The translations under genes and the position numbers were made by a program. Positions 6,203 through 14,498 of a stretch of DNA of 29,333 bases are shown one piece after another. Origin of the DNA: JAAZMF01 sp036786445 (GTDB taxonomy: Bacteria; Bacillota; Limnochordia; DTU087). The number at the start of each line of letters is the position of its first letter. Positions within the stretch are counted from its first letter, which is position 1. The notes beneath the pieces were generated by a model. The model searched no databases and was not told the DNA's origin. It saw only the letters and a program-made list of their open reading frames with translations. Location of the stretch: NCBI GenBank assembly GCA_036786445.1, contig DAIQRD010000019.1:1-29333 (forward strand), read 5' to 3'.

Positions 6203-7238
6203 TCAATGATTTTCCATATCCAGGGTTCCATACAACAGCTCTCTTACTTCCCTTAGCGAAGTCGCTCTGTTCAGCTGCTGCCGAATGAGTGCGGCTTGTG
6301 GAAACCCCTTGGTATACCACGCTAGTTGCGGCCGCATAGACCGTACTGCCGAATATTCGCCTCGGAGACCAGCCACGCCTTCTAGATGAACAATAGCCAA
6401 TTCTACCCTTTCCATAAGAGAGGGTCTGGACAAATGCACTTGATCCCGCAGATAGTTGGTGACTTCTCTAAATATCCAAGGGTTACCTAAAGCCGCCCTG
6501 CCAATCATGATCCCATCGCAACCAGTCACATCCATAAGCTCGGCCGCAGCAACAGGCGAATCGACATCACCATTACCCCNNNNNNNNNNGATAAGGAGTG
6601 AAAATCATGTCTGAAACTATTTACACAGTATCACCATTACCCCATACAGGTACACGCACGGCTTGCTTGACCGCTGCAATGCACTCCCAGTCAGCACGGC
6701 CCCGATAAAACTGTTCCCGATAGCGTCCATGAATTGCCAAACTCTGCGCCCCGGCATCCACCAGCAGTGGAGCCAACTCCACAGCCGAGGGTGAATGCTC
6801 ATCCCAGCCTCGGCGCATCTTCACGGTCACAGGGCACCTGGAATGCCTTACTAGGGCCTCCACGACCCTCGCTGCTTTGTCAGGATCGAGCATAAGGGCT
6901 GCACCATCACCGTTCTTAACGATTTTAGGAGTTGGGCAACCCATGTTCAGATCAATAAAATCCGGTTGCCAAGGGGCTAAAACCCGGGCGGCTTGGGCCA
7001 TGTCATCGGGCTCGGAACCAAATAGCTGAATCCCCAGAGGACGCTCTGTTTCGCCAAATCTCAGTAATTCCTTGGTGCGCTCATTGTCGTATATTAGCCC
7101 TCGAGAGCTAACCATTTCGGTAATAACCACCCCGGCACCCATCTGTCTCGCTATAGAACGAAAGACTGTATCGGTCACTCCTGCCATGGGTGCCAGAGCC
7201 ACAGGGTTTTCTATAGTAAAGCTGCCCATCAGTAGCAA
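6203..7238 (-). CDS. dusB: tRNA-dihydrouridine synthase, interrupted by a scaffold gap
   Basis: Dus enzymes use FMN and NADPH to reduce uridine to dihydrouridine in the tRNA D-loop. The 5' part (7238 down to about 6644) encodes the TIM barrel, with NPVALAPMAGVTD, the catalytic-cysteine segment DLNMGCPTPK and VTVKMRRGWDE. The 3' part (6565 down to 6203) encodes DGIMIGRAALGNPW, the FMN phosphate region, and the helical tRNA-binding C terminus. Between them lie 10 Ns and 40 bp flanked by a 14-bp duplication. Removing 64 bp (one copy, the Ns and the 40 bp) joins the parts in frame across VWGNGDVDSPVAAAE and gives 323 residues, a normal length. The start is TTG at 7238, 7 nt after AAGGGGTGA; an ATG lies three codons in. 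The break is either an assembly fault or a real insertion. Confidence 0.9.
6566..6643. other. 10-N scaffold gap with 14-bp flanking duplication and 40 bp of foreign sequence
   Basis: ATCACCATTACCCC occurs at 6566-6579 and again at 6630-6643. Between the copies are 10 Ns (6580-6589) and 40 bp (6590-6629) that do not belong to dusB. The 40 bp end in GAAACTATTTACACAGT directly against the second copy; TGTGTAAA-type ends are seen in IS256-family elements, but I cannot identify an element from 40 bp. The layout fits either one end of an inserted element with a target duplication, or a faulty contig join. The 40 bp also contain AAGGAG followed by ATG, which opens only a short frame. Confidence 0.7.
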
Positions 7239-7290
7239 ACCGCACTCACCCCTTCACACCATTCAATGCTATTATTCCTTGGCACCCAAC

Positions 7291-7319
7291 AAAAAAAAGC
7301 AGGACTCTGCCCTGCTTTT
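7291..7319 (-). terminator. intrinsic terminator of rpmE
   Basis: On the minus strand: AAAAGCAGG, a short loop, CCTGCTTTT, then further T residues (eight Ts in all). It lies 28 bp after the rpmE stop and upstream of dusB. The stem is A/T-flanked and nearly symmetrical, but the T tract on the minus strand shows its direction. Confidence 0.85.
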
Positions 7320-7346
7320 GCCAAGGTCACTTTTTCACCTCGGAGG

Positions 7347-7556
7347 TTACTCTTGCGGCAAATTATACTTACGACGAAAGCGCTCAACGCGCCCACCAGT
7401 ATCAACTAGCCTCTGCCTCTCACCTGTATAAAAGGGGTGGCACTGAGAACAGATTTCCACTCTCAGGTTTTCTCGGGTGGAACCAGTCTCAAATTTAGCA
7501 CCACAGGCACAGGTAACTGTTGTCTTATGGTATTGTGGATGAATGTTCTCCTTCAT
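7347..7556 (-). CDS. rpmE: 50S ribosomal protein L31, zinc-binding form
   Basis: L31 is a small protein of the large ribosomal subunit that takes part in the bridge to the small subunit. This 69-residue product is the C+ (zinc-binding) type. It has Cys-Ala-Cys at about residues 16-18 and Cys-Ser-Gln-Cys at 36-39, between MKENIHPQYH and the C-terminal HPFYTGERQRLVDTGGRVERF, all typical. It starts with ATG at 7556. Linkage to rho is conserved in Firmicutes; here a LysM/M23 protein gene stands between them. A clear terminator follows (7291-7319). Confidence 0.97.
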   Translation of the reverse strand: MKENIHPQYHKTTVTCACGAKFETGSTRENLRVEICSQCHPFYTGERQRLVDTGGRVERFRRKYNLPQE

Positions 7557-7643
7557 AGCCTGTCACCTCTTTCCCGCTCTGTCCGCCAATGAAAATACTA
7601 ATGAATTATACCATGCCGAGAAAATGGGTGCAAGCTCTCGGTG

Positions 7644-8753
7644 TTAGCGAATCAAATATTTCTCGGGATCTACCGCCTTGCCTCGGTGGCGGATTTCAAA
7701 GTGAACGTGGGGTCCTGTGGACCGACCTGTGTTACCGCTATAGGCAATAATCTGCCCTCGCTTCACCTGATCCCCCGACTTAACCGCTAGTCTAGAGTTA
7801 TGTGCATATCTGGTTTCGACACTGGTCCCATGGTCGATGATCACCAAGTTGCCATAGGTACCTCGGCTTCCACTCCACGTAACCCGCCCATCGGCCGCCG
7901 CCCTCACTGGAGTACCGGTTGATACGGCCAAATCAAGTCCGTAATGCATGCGGCCCCAGCGACTCCCGTAGCGGGAGGATATCCTGCCTTTGGTAGGCCA
8001 AGCAAATGCCCGGCGTAGCTGACCATTGCTCCCCACCAGCTGATAGCGCTGTGCCGCAACTGCCTGAGCACCGGGAATCACCAATTTCTGACCAACTCTT
8101 AACGCAGATGGATCCATCAACAGATTAGCTTCAACAATATCTTGGGTCTTCACTTGATAAGACCGCGCTATGTCCCAGAGGTTATCTCCAGCTCCCACCG
8201 TATGTAGAGCACCCTTGACGGTTAGAATGGTCAAGCTCTGGCCTACCTGAAGTCGTTGCGGATCATGTAGTTCATTGGCGGCTGCGACGGTATCTATATC
8301 AATCCCATAGAACCGAGCGATATCCCACAGTGTCTGGCCTGCTTCAACTATGTGGGTCAAAACTAAAGGTTTAACCTCAGGAGCTTTGGGCTTTTCCGCG
8401 GGCTCTCCCAACGCGACTGACTCCGCTGCGGGTGGAGATGGTGTTGCATCATCTTCGCCCTCTTCTGAGATCACAGTTCCTGTGACCCCCAAAGCCACCT
8501 GTGCTACCTCACCGGCAACTGCCAAAGCTAGGCCCTCATATTCGGATGAATTGGACTCTCCTGTAAACTCTAGATCAAATGGATCGGGGCCACCCTGATC
8601 TGACAGACTTAAAAGCTCCTGATTCCAGGTAAAATACACTGGCGAGTCAGAAGTCAACTGGGAATATTCGTCAGTAACAGTTAAAGTGACAAAGAGCAGC
8701 AACAACAACAGTGTCCACCCCGGACGCCAGCGGCTGCTTTTGTTGTCCTCCAA
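7644..8753 (-). CDS. LysM-M23 peptidoglycan endopeptidase, membrane anchored
   Basis: This is a predicted cell-wall hydrolase. An N-terminal membrane segment (about 13-26, WTLLLLLLFVTLTV) is followed by an acidic linker rich in Pro, Ala and Glu. Two LysM peptidoglycan-binding repeats follow (about 133-177 and 183-227, each with TLWDIAR or NLWDIAR and VGQ). The C-terminal M23 domain (about 250-369) keeps the zinc ligands His270 and Asp274 (HYGLD) and the HxH pair His349/His351 (GPHVHFE). All metal ligands are present, so an active enzyme is likely, unlike the degenerate LytM factors. The start is TTG at 8753, after GGGGTGGGAT. Insertion of such a gene between rho and rpmE is seen in some Clostridia; a role in envelope remodelling or sporulation is possible but not shown. 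Confidence 0.9.
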   Translation of the reverse strand: MEDNKSSRWRPGWTLLLLLLFVTLTVTDEYSQLTSDSPVYFTWNQELLSLSDQGGPDPFDLEFTGESNSSEYEGLALAVAGEVAQVALGVTGTVISEEGEDDATPSPPAAESVALGEPAEKPKAPEVKPLVLTHIVEAGQTLWDIARFYGIDIDTVAAANELHDPQRLQVGQSLTILTVKGALHTVGAGDNLWDIARSYQVKTQDIVEANLLMDPSALRVGQKLVIPGAQAVAAQRYQLVGSNGQLRRAFAWPTKGRISSRYGSRWGRMHYGLDLAVSTGTPVRAAADGRVTWSGSRGTYGNLVIIDHGTSVETRYAHNSRLAVKSGDQVKRGQIIAYSGNTGRSTGPHVHFEIRHRGKAVDPEKYLIR

Positions 8754-8844
8754 TCATCCCACCCCAATCCAATAGAATCCATTTTGCTAACTTCTTGGGA
8801 CTGGTGCCCAATTCCTCTTTTCCGCGGGAAATTGTTTTTGACGC

Positions 8845-10113
8845 CTAGGCCCTCACATTTTCCGCAAAAGTGGAGTTGATCACTATATCCATGAGCTCTG
8901 CATTGTTTTTGGTGTTTACAATGCGATCTATGAGAATATCAGTGGTCTCCGCTGTCCCCAAAGAGCTAAATGCTTTCCGCAGAAGCCACATCATTTCCAG
9001 TTCCTGGCCCGTTAAGAGCAACTCTTCTTTCCTGGTGCCGGAACGATAGATGTCTATTGCTGGGAAAATGCGGCGCTCTGCCAGGCGGCGGTCCAAGTGC
9101 AGTTCCATATTACCCGTGCCCTTGAATTCCTCGTATATTACATCATCCATGCGGGATCCCGTCTCAATCAGCGTCGTGGCCAGTATAGTCAGGCTGCCGC
9201 CTTCCTCAAGCTTTCGCGCAGCGCCGAAAAATCTCTTGGGCCGATGCAAAGCTGCGGGATCGACCCCTCCCGATAAAGTACGCCCACTAGGTGGCACTAC
9301 TAGGTTATGAGCTCTTGCAAGGCGAGTGATACTATCAAGCAAAATCACTACATCTTTCCCATGCTCCACTAGCCGCCGCGCTCGCTCTAAGGCCATATCT
9401 GCTACCCGCACGTGGTTTTCCGGCGGCTGATCGAACGTAGAGCTGATGACTTCCCCATCCACAGAGCGCTGCATGTCTGTGACTTCCTCAGGACGTTCAT
9501 CGATGAGGAGTACCATTAACTCAACTTCTTCGTGATTATGAGTCACACTATTGGCGATCTTCTTAAGCACCGTAGTCTTACCAGCCTTGGGCGGCGCCAC
9601 AATCAGACCTCTTTGTCCTTTACCCAAAGGAGCAACCAGATCTATGAGTCGGGTGGCTGTGTCATCCTGGGATACCTCCAGTTGAAGACGTTCATAGGGA
9701 TAGACTGGAGTTAGGTCTTCGAAATTGGGTCTGCGGGTAGCTTTGTCGGGATCGAGATGATTCACAGCTATGACTTTCAGCAGTGCATAATAACGCTCAT
9801 TGTCCTTGGGCGCGCGCACCTGTCCTAGCACCAGATCGCCGGTACGTAAGTTGAAACGCCGAATCTGAGATGGTGATATATATACATCCTCATTACTGGG
9901 AGTATACCCGTCCACCCGCAGAAAGCCATAGCCATCGGGGAGGATCTCCAATACACCATCTTTAAACATTAGACCCTCTTTGTTAGTTTCGGCCTTAAGG
10001 ATTTCGAAAATCAAATCCCGTTTCCGAAACCGGGCAAACCCCACAATCCCTAGGTCTTTGGCAATCTCATGCAGCTCGACAGATGTCTTTCCCTCCAGTT
10101 GAGCAATGTTCAT
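8845..10113 (-). CDS. rho: transcription termination factor Rho
   Basis: Rho is the hexameric RNA-dependent ATPase that ends untranslated transcripts. The 422-residue protein has the standard order. The Rho N-terminal domain (about 1-45) is followed by the cold-shock-like RNA-binding domain with DGYGFLRV (about 60-67). The ATPase domain has Walker A APPKAGKT (173-180), a Walker B-like VVILLDSITRLARA and Q-loop/R-loop sequences ending with NAELMDIVINSTFA. There is no long N-terminal insertion. The start is ATG at 10113 behind AAGGGAGTGAAGGA. A promoter candidate lies 58 bp upstream (10171-10199) in the 254-bp gap after fbaA, so rho is probably transcribed on its own or with the M23 gene and rpmE. 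Confidence 0.97.
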   Translation of the reverse strand: MNIAQLEGKTSVELHEIAKDLGIVGFARFRKRDLIFEILKAETNKEGLMFKDGVLEILPDGYGFLRVDGYTPSNEDVYISPSQIRRFNLRTGDLVLGQVRAPKDNERYYALLKVIAVNHLDPDKATRRPNFEDLTPVYPYERLQLEVSQDDTATRLIDLVAPLGKGQRGLIVAPPKAGKTTVLKKIANSVTHNHEEVELMVLLIDERPEEVTDMQRSVDGEVISSTFDQPPENHVRVADMALERARRLVEHGKDVVILLDSITRLARAHNLVVPPSGRTLSGGVDPAALHRPKRFFGAARKLEEGGSLTILATTLIETGSRMDDVIYEEFKGTGNMELHLDRRLAERRIFPAIDIYRSGTRKEELLLTGQELEMMWLLRKAFSSLGTAETTDILIDRIVNTKNNAELMDIVINSTFAENVRA

Positions 10114-10170
10114 TCCTTCACTCCCTTAGTTCTCTTATCCTGAAACGTCTTTAGTCAGAACAGTAGGATT

Positions 10171-10199
10171 ATTATGGTTAAAATAGTGGCATCGGTCCA
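10171..10199 (-). promoter_or_regulatory. candidate promoter for rho
   Basis: On the minus strand: TGGACC (10199-10194), 17-bp spacer, CATAAT (10176-10171). The match is 4 of 6 and 5 of 6. It lies in the 254-bp gap between fbaA and rho, which contains no gene. Confidence 0.4.
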
Positions 10200-10334
10200 C
10201 CGGCCAGGAATAGGGTGGATAGACTCTTTAGTCCATGTATATGCAGGATGATGTAAAGATAAATAAACAGGAGAGTACCTGAGGATCGCTTTGGCTATAT
10301 CCAGAATGGCAGCAGATTTGCTGGTTGATAGGGA

Positions 10335-10357
10335 GCGGGTGGAATAAATCCACCCGC
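10335..10357 (-). terminator. stem-loop after fbaA, possible terminator
   Basis: Perfect 9-bp arms GCGGGTGGA and TCCACCCGC around a 5-nt loop lie 10 bp after the fbaA stop. There is no T tract after the stem on either strand, so it may act as an mRNA 3' end stabiliser, a weak terminator or a Rho-linked site. Confidence 0.5.
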
Positions 10358-10367
10358 GTTGATCCTC

Positions 10368-11222
10368 TCACGCTTTGCCAGAACAACCGAACAAGCGCAT
10401 TTTTTCCTTGACAACCCGCTTCGTGGCTTCCCGAGCTGGTCCCAGGATCTTTCGGGGATCTATCTCCTTTGGATCATTACCAAGTATATCCCGCACCGCC
10501 GTTGAAAAGGCAATTCTTAGCTCTGTATCTATATTAATCTTGGTGATCCCCAATTTGCAAGCTTTTCGAATGGCTTCATCAGGTACACCAGATGCTCCAT
10601 GCAAGACCAACGGTATATCTACCCGCTGCTTAATATCCGTCAAGCGCTGAAAATCCAAGCGGGGTTCGCCTCTGTAAACTCCATGGGCAGTCCCTATGGC
10701 CACGGCCAGGAGATCAGGTTGTGCCCTTTCCACGAACTCAGCGGCTTCATCGGGATGAGTCATCATGGCATCTCTTTCAGCCACAACTACGTCATCTTCT
10801 GTTCCACCGATACGACCGAGCTCCGCTTCGACAGAGACACCGACTGCATGGGCCACTTCTGTTACCCGGCTGACCAAAGCAATATTATCTTCCAGCGGCA
10901 AGTGGGAACCATCAATCATCACAGCGGAAAATCCTTTGCGAATACACTCCATGGCTTGCTGGAAGCTAGTACCGTGATCAAGGTTAAGGGCAACAGGTAC
11001 AGAAGCTGCCTCCGCGGCAACCCGCGCCATGGCAACAATGTAGTCTATGCCGGCGTATTTTAGGCCTCCCTGACTTGCCTGCAAGATCACTGGAGATTGT
11101 TCTTCCTCTGCGGCGGTAATGACCGCCTGCAGTATCTCCATGTTATTGAGGTTGAAAGCCCCGACGGCGTATCTACCCTGGGCCGCCTTCTTTGCTAGTT
11201 CAGCTACAGTGACTAAAGCCAT
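10368..11222 (-). CDS. fbaA: fructose-1,6-bisphosphate aldolase, class II
   Basis: This enzyme interconverts fructose-1,6-bisphosphate with dihydroxyacetone phosphate and glyceraldehyde-3-phosphate, using zinc. The 284-residue product is the short class IIB type found in Firmicutes. Visible motifs are YAVGAFNLNNMEILQA near the N terminus, the catalytic Asp and zinc His in LNLDHG (80-84), AIGTAHGVY and LVLHGASGVPDEAIRKA with further zinc and phosphate ligands, and KINIDTELR. The start is ATG at 11222 behind AGGAGGAG. Close paralogs act on tagatose bisphosphate, but the location near pyrG and rho is that of the glycolytic enzyme in Bacillus. The gene starts 47 bp after the zinc-ribbon gene and is probably cotranscribed with it. 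Confidence 0.95.
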   Translation of the reverse strand: MALVTVAELAKKAAQGRYAVGAFNLNNMEILQAVITAAEEEQSPVILQASQGGLKYAGIDYIVAMARVAAEAASVPVALNLDHGTSFQQAMECIRKGFSAVMIDGSHLPLEDNIALVSRVTEVAHAVGVSVEAELGRIGGTEDDVVVAERDAMMTHPDEAAEFVERAQPDLLAVAIGTAHGVYRGEPRLDFQRLTDIKQRVDIPLVLHGASGVPDEAIRKACKLGITKINIDTELRIAFSTAVRDILGNDPKEIDPRKILGPAREATKRVVKEKMRLFGCSGKA

Positions 11223-11268
11223 TATTTTCTCCTCCTACTCACCGGGGCCATTTGTGCATTTGACCCTG

Positions 11269-11925
11269 TTACACCCCATGACGATAGCGGAAATTGGCAG
11301 AATCAATACAAGTGAATGCTCCCCGCTTGAGGACAACCTCTTCAAGGCCATCTAAAGCCGATAGGTCTTCTTCCCGCTCAGCATAGATGACCAACGTCCC
11401 CCCACACCGAGGGCAAGCTACCTCCACCTTTTCTGGAAACAACTCGACATCCATGTGCCTATTGCCGCAGCTACAGTAAAGCCTACCCTCATCAACCCAA
11501 TCCTGTAATCGAGTCAGGACTTCCCGCATGATTGCGGCATCGTTGAATTCAGAATCGATTAGGCCCGGTCCCACCACATTGGCTAGGATGTCGCCTTCTT
11601 CTGCCAACAATTCATCAACCCTGGGTCCGTGTCCGATCAGTGCTAAGTCGACATCACTCTCAGGGCAGTAGATCACCACAGCATCGTTATGTATTACATT
11701 CCTGGCTTCAACCAGGAGTTCATGTGCAGTCTCACATACGATGCACCCAATCTGAAGTTTATATAGACGGCTACGCCGAACTATGCTGATGAGAATGAAC
11801 CCACACCGACAACTGATTGTAGTGGGTCTACGCCCTTCCAGCTCGAACAAGCTGAAATCATGCAGTTCAAGCCGACCACACTGGGGGCACCGCATGGCCA
11901 AAATCCGTGTAGCATCGATTAGCAT
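11269..11925 (-). CDS. cysteine-rich zinc-ribbon protein, function unknown
   Basis: The 218-residue protein is not one I can name. It has five closely spaced Cys pairs: CPQC (13-16), CRC (39-41), CIVC (61-64), CSCGNRH in the last third, and CPRCGG about 20 residues later. These would make two or three zinc ribbons. The N-terminal module RCPQCGRLELHDFSLFELEG and the C-terminal module frame a middle segment (about 70-150) without cysteine pairs apart from one YCPE. There is no signal peptide or membrane segment. I chose ATG at 11925 with GGAGG 4 nt upstream; a TTG start at 11979 would add 18 residues but has no ribosome site. It lies between a bifunctional-nuclease-family gene and fbaA. A role in nucleic acid or protein binding is a guess from the ribbons only. 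Confidence 0.75.
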   Translation of the reverse strand: MLIDATRILAMRCPQCGRLELHDFSLFELEGRRPTTISCRCGFILISIVRRSRLYKLQIGCIVCETAHELLVEARNVIHNDAVVIYCPESDVDLALIGHGPRVDELLAEEGDILANVVGPGLIDSEFNDAAIMREVLTRLQDWVDEGRLYCSCGNRHMDVELFPEKVEVACPRCGGTLVIYAEREEDLSALDGLEEVVLKRGAFTCIDSANFRYRHGV

Positions 11926-12025
11926 TGTACCTCCACTCCCTTGGCAGCCCAGTTCTACACCTTCGCTACCCAAACACAAATTCCTTTAGTCGGAGTGTGA
12001 TTATTTTCCCAGCCTAAGCCACCAG

Positions 12026-12074
12026 AAAAATCGCCTCCCCGTTCCACTCTTTCCAGTATGAACAGAGGAGGCGT
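12026..12074 (-). terminator. intrinsic terminator after the bifunctional-nuclease-family gene
   Basis: On the minus strand: CGCCTCC (12074-12068) pairs with GGAGGCG (12039-12033). An inner GTTC/GAAC pairing closes a longer loop, and the stem is followed by ATTTTT. It lies 39 bp past the stop of the gene at 12113. Confidence 0.7.
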
Positions 12075-12112
12075 ACTTTATAACTAATCCTTACTATATT
12101 GGGTGACACTGG

Positions 12113-12622
12113 CTACTGGATATGACGTCTGAAGTCATCAGGAGTGAGGTCATCGAGAAAGCGGCGGAACTCCTCTGCTTCATTGTCTCTACCCCCCATG
12201 GCCTCTCCCCGCTGCTGCAAGTCACTGCCAGAAATCATTGCTTGATTTGCCACTGTGTCCGCCACAAAAATCGGGCTTTCGGTACGCAAAGCCAGGGCAA
12301 TCGCATCACTTGGCCTAGCATCTATCTGCAACTTGCCTGTGGCAGTCTTGAGCATTATTGAGCCATAGTAAGTCTCGTCCTTGAGGTCAGAGATCACGAC
12401 TCGATCTACCACTGCGTCTAGCATATGCAAGAAATCCCGCATTAGATCGTGGGTAAGCGGTCGGGGCGGCTTGACACCTTCTAGTTCCATAGCAATCGCA
12501 CTGGCCTCAGCCGGTCCTATCATGATAGGGAGGAAGCTCTTCTCGTCCATGTCAGTGACAACTACAACTGGGCACATGGCAATCTGATCGATTCCTACTA
12601 ATTTCACCTTAACCCGAACCAT
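12113..12622 (-). CDS. bifunctional nuclease-domain protein (BFN/DUF151)
   Basis: The 169-residue product belongs to the BFN/DUF151 family, for which nuclease activity has been reported in plant members; bacterial roles are poorly known. Typical signatures are the N-terminal VKVKLVGIDQIAMCPVVVVTD, IMIGPAEASAIAMELEGVKPPRPLTHDL, and LQIDARPSDAIALALRTESPIFV. The C-terminal tail (AEEFRRFLDDLTPDDF) is also usual for Firmicute members. The start is ATG at 12622 with AGGTGG 5 nt upstream; an upstream ATG at 12640 overlaps that site. A separate extended -10 promoter lies at 12703-12711, and a terminator follows, so it may be a single-gene transcript. Confidence 0.88.
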   Translation of the reverse strand: MVRVKVKLVGIDQIAMCPVVVVTDMDEKSFLPIMIGPAEASAIAMELEGVKPPRPLTHDLMRDFLHMLDAVVDRVVISDLKDETYYGSIMLKTATGKLQIDARPSDAIALALRTESPIFVADTVANQAMISGSDLQQRGEAMGGRDNEAEEFRRFLDDLTPDDFRRHIQ

Positions 12623-12702
12623 ATCTTCCACCTCTCCCATCTTCCAAGGTGACGAAGCTAATCTTTAGCCACTAGATCATCACAAGACTGATGCTTGCCC
12701 TC

Positions 12703-12711
12703 ATTATATCA
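12703..12711 (-). promoter_or_regulatory. extended -10 promoter for the BFN gene
   Basis: On the minus strand the sequence reads TGATATAAT, that is TGn directly before a perfect TATAAT (12708-12703). There is no good -35 at 17 bp. It lies 81 bp upstream of the BFN start and downstream of pyrG. Confidence 0.5.
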
Positions 12712-12761
12712 AAATGCCGCTACCTCTGCCACTACCTCGATATCGCCCCCATTCAAACCCA

Positions 12762-14366
12762 CTATCTGTTTCGAAGTGCAGCCTTGACAAACTCCCGAAA
12801 CAAAGGATGACATCGGTTGGGCCTGGACTTAAACTCAGGATGAAATTGGCTAGCCACAAACCAAGGGTGATCCGGTAGCTCAATTAGCTCCACCAAGCGT
12901 TCATCCGGTGACATCCCCGCCAACGACATGCCATGTTTGAGCAGAACCGACCGATACGCATTACTCACTTCATACCTATGCCTATGCCGCTCGTGCACCT
13001 GTAGCTCACCATATGCCTGAGCTGCCCGGGAATTAGGGGTCAGGTTGCATGGATAACTTCCCAGCCGCATAGTGCCGCCTAGTTTGGCTACATGCCGCTG
13101 TTCCGGCAGCAAATCGATTACCGGGAATTCAGTATGAGGGGCTAATTCCAAGCTATTGGCACCCACCAAACCACACACATTGCGGGCAAATTCAATTACT
13201 GCACAATGCATGCCCAGGCAAATACCAAAAAAGGGTATTTGGTTTTCCCGAGCATACTTGATGGCTAAGATCTTACCCTCCACTCCCCTGTGGCCAAAGC
13301 CACTGGGTACTAATATGCCATGGGAATCACCAAGTATCGCATCTAGGTCAGCATCTTCTGCTTCAAGATCATCTGATTGGATCCACTTGACCTGGACTTC
13401 GCTGTCAGTTTCGATACCTGCATGACACAATGCTTCGTTCACACTCATGTACGCATCTGGTAAAGAAACGTATTTGCCTACAACCGCAATACGTACCTTA
13501 TGCTTGGGGTTTCGCACTTTGTTGACGATCTCTTGCCACCCACGAAGGTCGGGTTTCCCTTCATCCAAACCTAATCGTTCGCATACTATCTTGGCTAGGT
13601 TTTCCTGTTCAAAGATCAGTGGCACCTCGTAAATACTATCTGCATCGGCATTAGGTATCACTGCCTCTTTATCGATATCACAGAACAAGGCAATCTTGGC
13701 TTTGATATCATCGGAAATCGACTGTTCCGAACGGCAGACAATGATGTCTGGCTGGATGCCAATGCCCCGCAACTCTTTTACACTATGCTGGGTCGGCTTA
13801 GTCTTCAGCTCTTGGGATGCCTTGATATATGGCACCAAGGTGACATGAATGTATAGGCAAGAATCTCGCCCCACATCGTTCTTGAGCTGGCGGATGGCTT
13901 CGAGGAATGGAAGGCTTTCGATATCGCCCACAGTCCCACCGATTTCCACCATAACAACGTCGTTATCCCTTTCCTCAGCTAGCCGCAGGATACGCTCCTT
14001 GATTTCGTTAGTTATGTGGGGAATCACCTGAACAGTTCCTCCCTGGTAGTCCCCCTGGCGTTCCTTGGTTATCACAGACCAGTAAATCTTACCAGTTGTA
14101 ACATTACAGGCCCTTGTCAAATTCTCATCAATAAATCGTTCATAATGCCCCAGGTCTAGATCGGTTTCAGCACCATCTTCGGTAACAAAAACCTCTCCGT
14201 GCTGGAATGGGCTCATGGTCCCCGGGTCGACGTTTATATATGGATCCAATTTAGCTATTGTAACACGAAAGCCCCGGCTCTTAAGTAAACGTCCTAAGGA
14301 AGCAGCTGTGATACCTTTGCCAAGACCGGATACAACGCCCCCCGTTACGAAAATGAATTTAGCCAT
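12762..14366 (-). CDS. pyrG: CTP synthase
   Basis: CTP synthase aminates UTP to CTP using ATP and glutamine. The 534-residue product has the amidoligase domain (about 1-266) beginning KFIFVTGGVVSGLGKGITAASLG, followed by a class I glutamine amidotransferase domain. The nucleophile lies in FFGICLGMHCAVIEFA; most homologs have LGMQ, so the His is a small departure. The catalytic His-Glu is in QFHPEFKSRP. I chose ATG at 14366, 7 nt after AAGGGGG; a GTG two codons upstream overlaps this site. The gene is preceded by a promoter (14401-14429). I see no pyrimidine-responsive attenuator of the Bacillus pyrG type in the short leader. The Bacillus neighbour rpoE (delta subunit) is absent. Confidence 0.97.
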   Translation of the reverse strand: MAKFIFVTGGVVSGLGKGITAASLGRLLKSRGFRVTIAKLDPYINVDPGTMSPFQHGEVFVTEDGAETDLDLGHYERFIDENLTRACNVTTGKIYWSVITKERQGDYQGGTVQVIPHITNEIKERILRLAEERDNDVVMVEIGGTVGDIESLPFLEAIRQLKNDVGRDSCLYIHVTLVPYIKASQELKTKPTQHSVKELRGIGIQPDIIVCRSEQSISDDIKAKIALFCDIDKEAVIPNADADSIYEVPLIFEQENLAKIVCERLGLDEGKPDLRGWQEIVNKVRNPKHKVRIAVVGKYVSLPDAYMSVNEALCHAGIETDSEVQVKWIQSDDLEAEDADLDAILGDSHGILVPSGFGHRGVEGKILAIKYARENQIPFFGICLGMHCAVIEFARNVCGLVGANSLELAPHTEFPVIDLLPEQRHVAKLGGTMRLGSYPCNLTPNSRAAQAYGELQVHERHRHRYEVSNAYRSVLLKHGMSLAGMSPDERLVELIELPDHPWFVASQFHPEFKSRPNRCHPLFREFVKAALRNR

Positions 14367-14400
14367 GGGCACACCCCCTTCTGGATATAATCACTGCCTT

Positions 14401-14429
14401 ATTCTAAACCTTATTTGTTCCGCCGTAAA
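14401..14429 (-). promoter_or_regulatory. promoter for pyrG
   Basis: On the minus strand: TTTACG (14429-14424), 17-bp spacer, TAGAAT (14406-14401), matches of 4 of 6 and 5 of 6. It lies between the terminator at 14447-14475 and the pyrG start, giving a leader of about 28 nt. Confidence 0.55.
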
Positions 14430-14446
14430 CCCGCAGGAATTCCCAC

Positions 14447-14475
14447 AAAAAAGGAGCCTCCCCACGGAAGCCCTA
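14447..14475 (-). terminator. intrinsic terminator after the DUF624-like gene
   Basis: On the minus strand: GGGCTTCC, loop GTGG, GGAGGCTC (8 bp including two G-U pairs) followed by CTTTTTT. It lies 24 bp past the stop of the membrane protein gene and ends the argS-membrane protein transcript before pyrG. Confidence 0.8.
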
Positions 14476-14498
14476 TAAGCTCGGTGCGTAAAAAGACT

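Noticed and set aside
6590..6660. Start of a small gene (AAGGAG then ATG) in the 40 bp after the gap
   Set aside because: The frame runs straight into dusB antisense sequence with no sensible product; the segment is better explained as an element end or misjoin.
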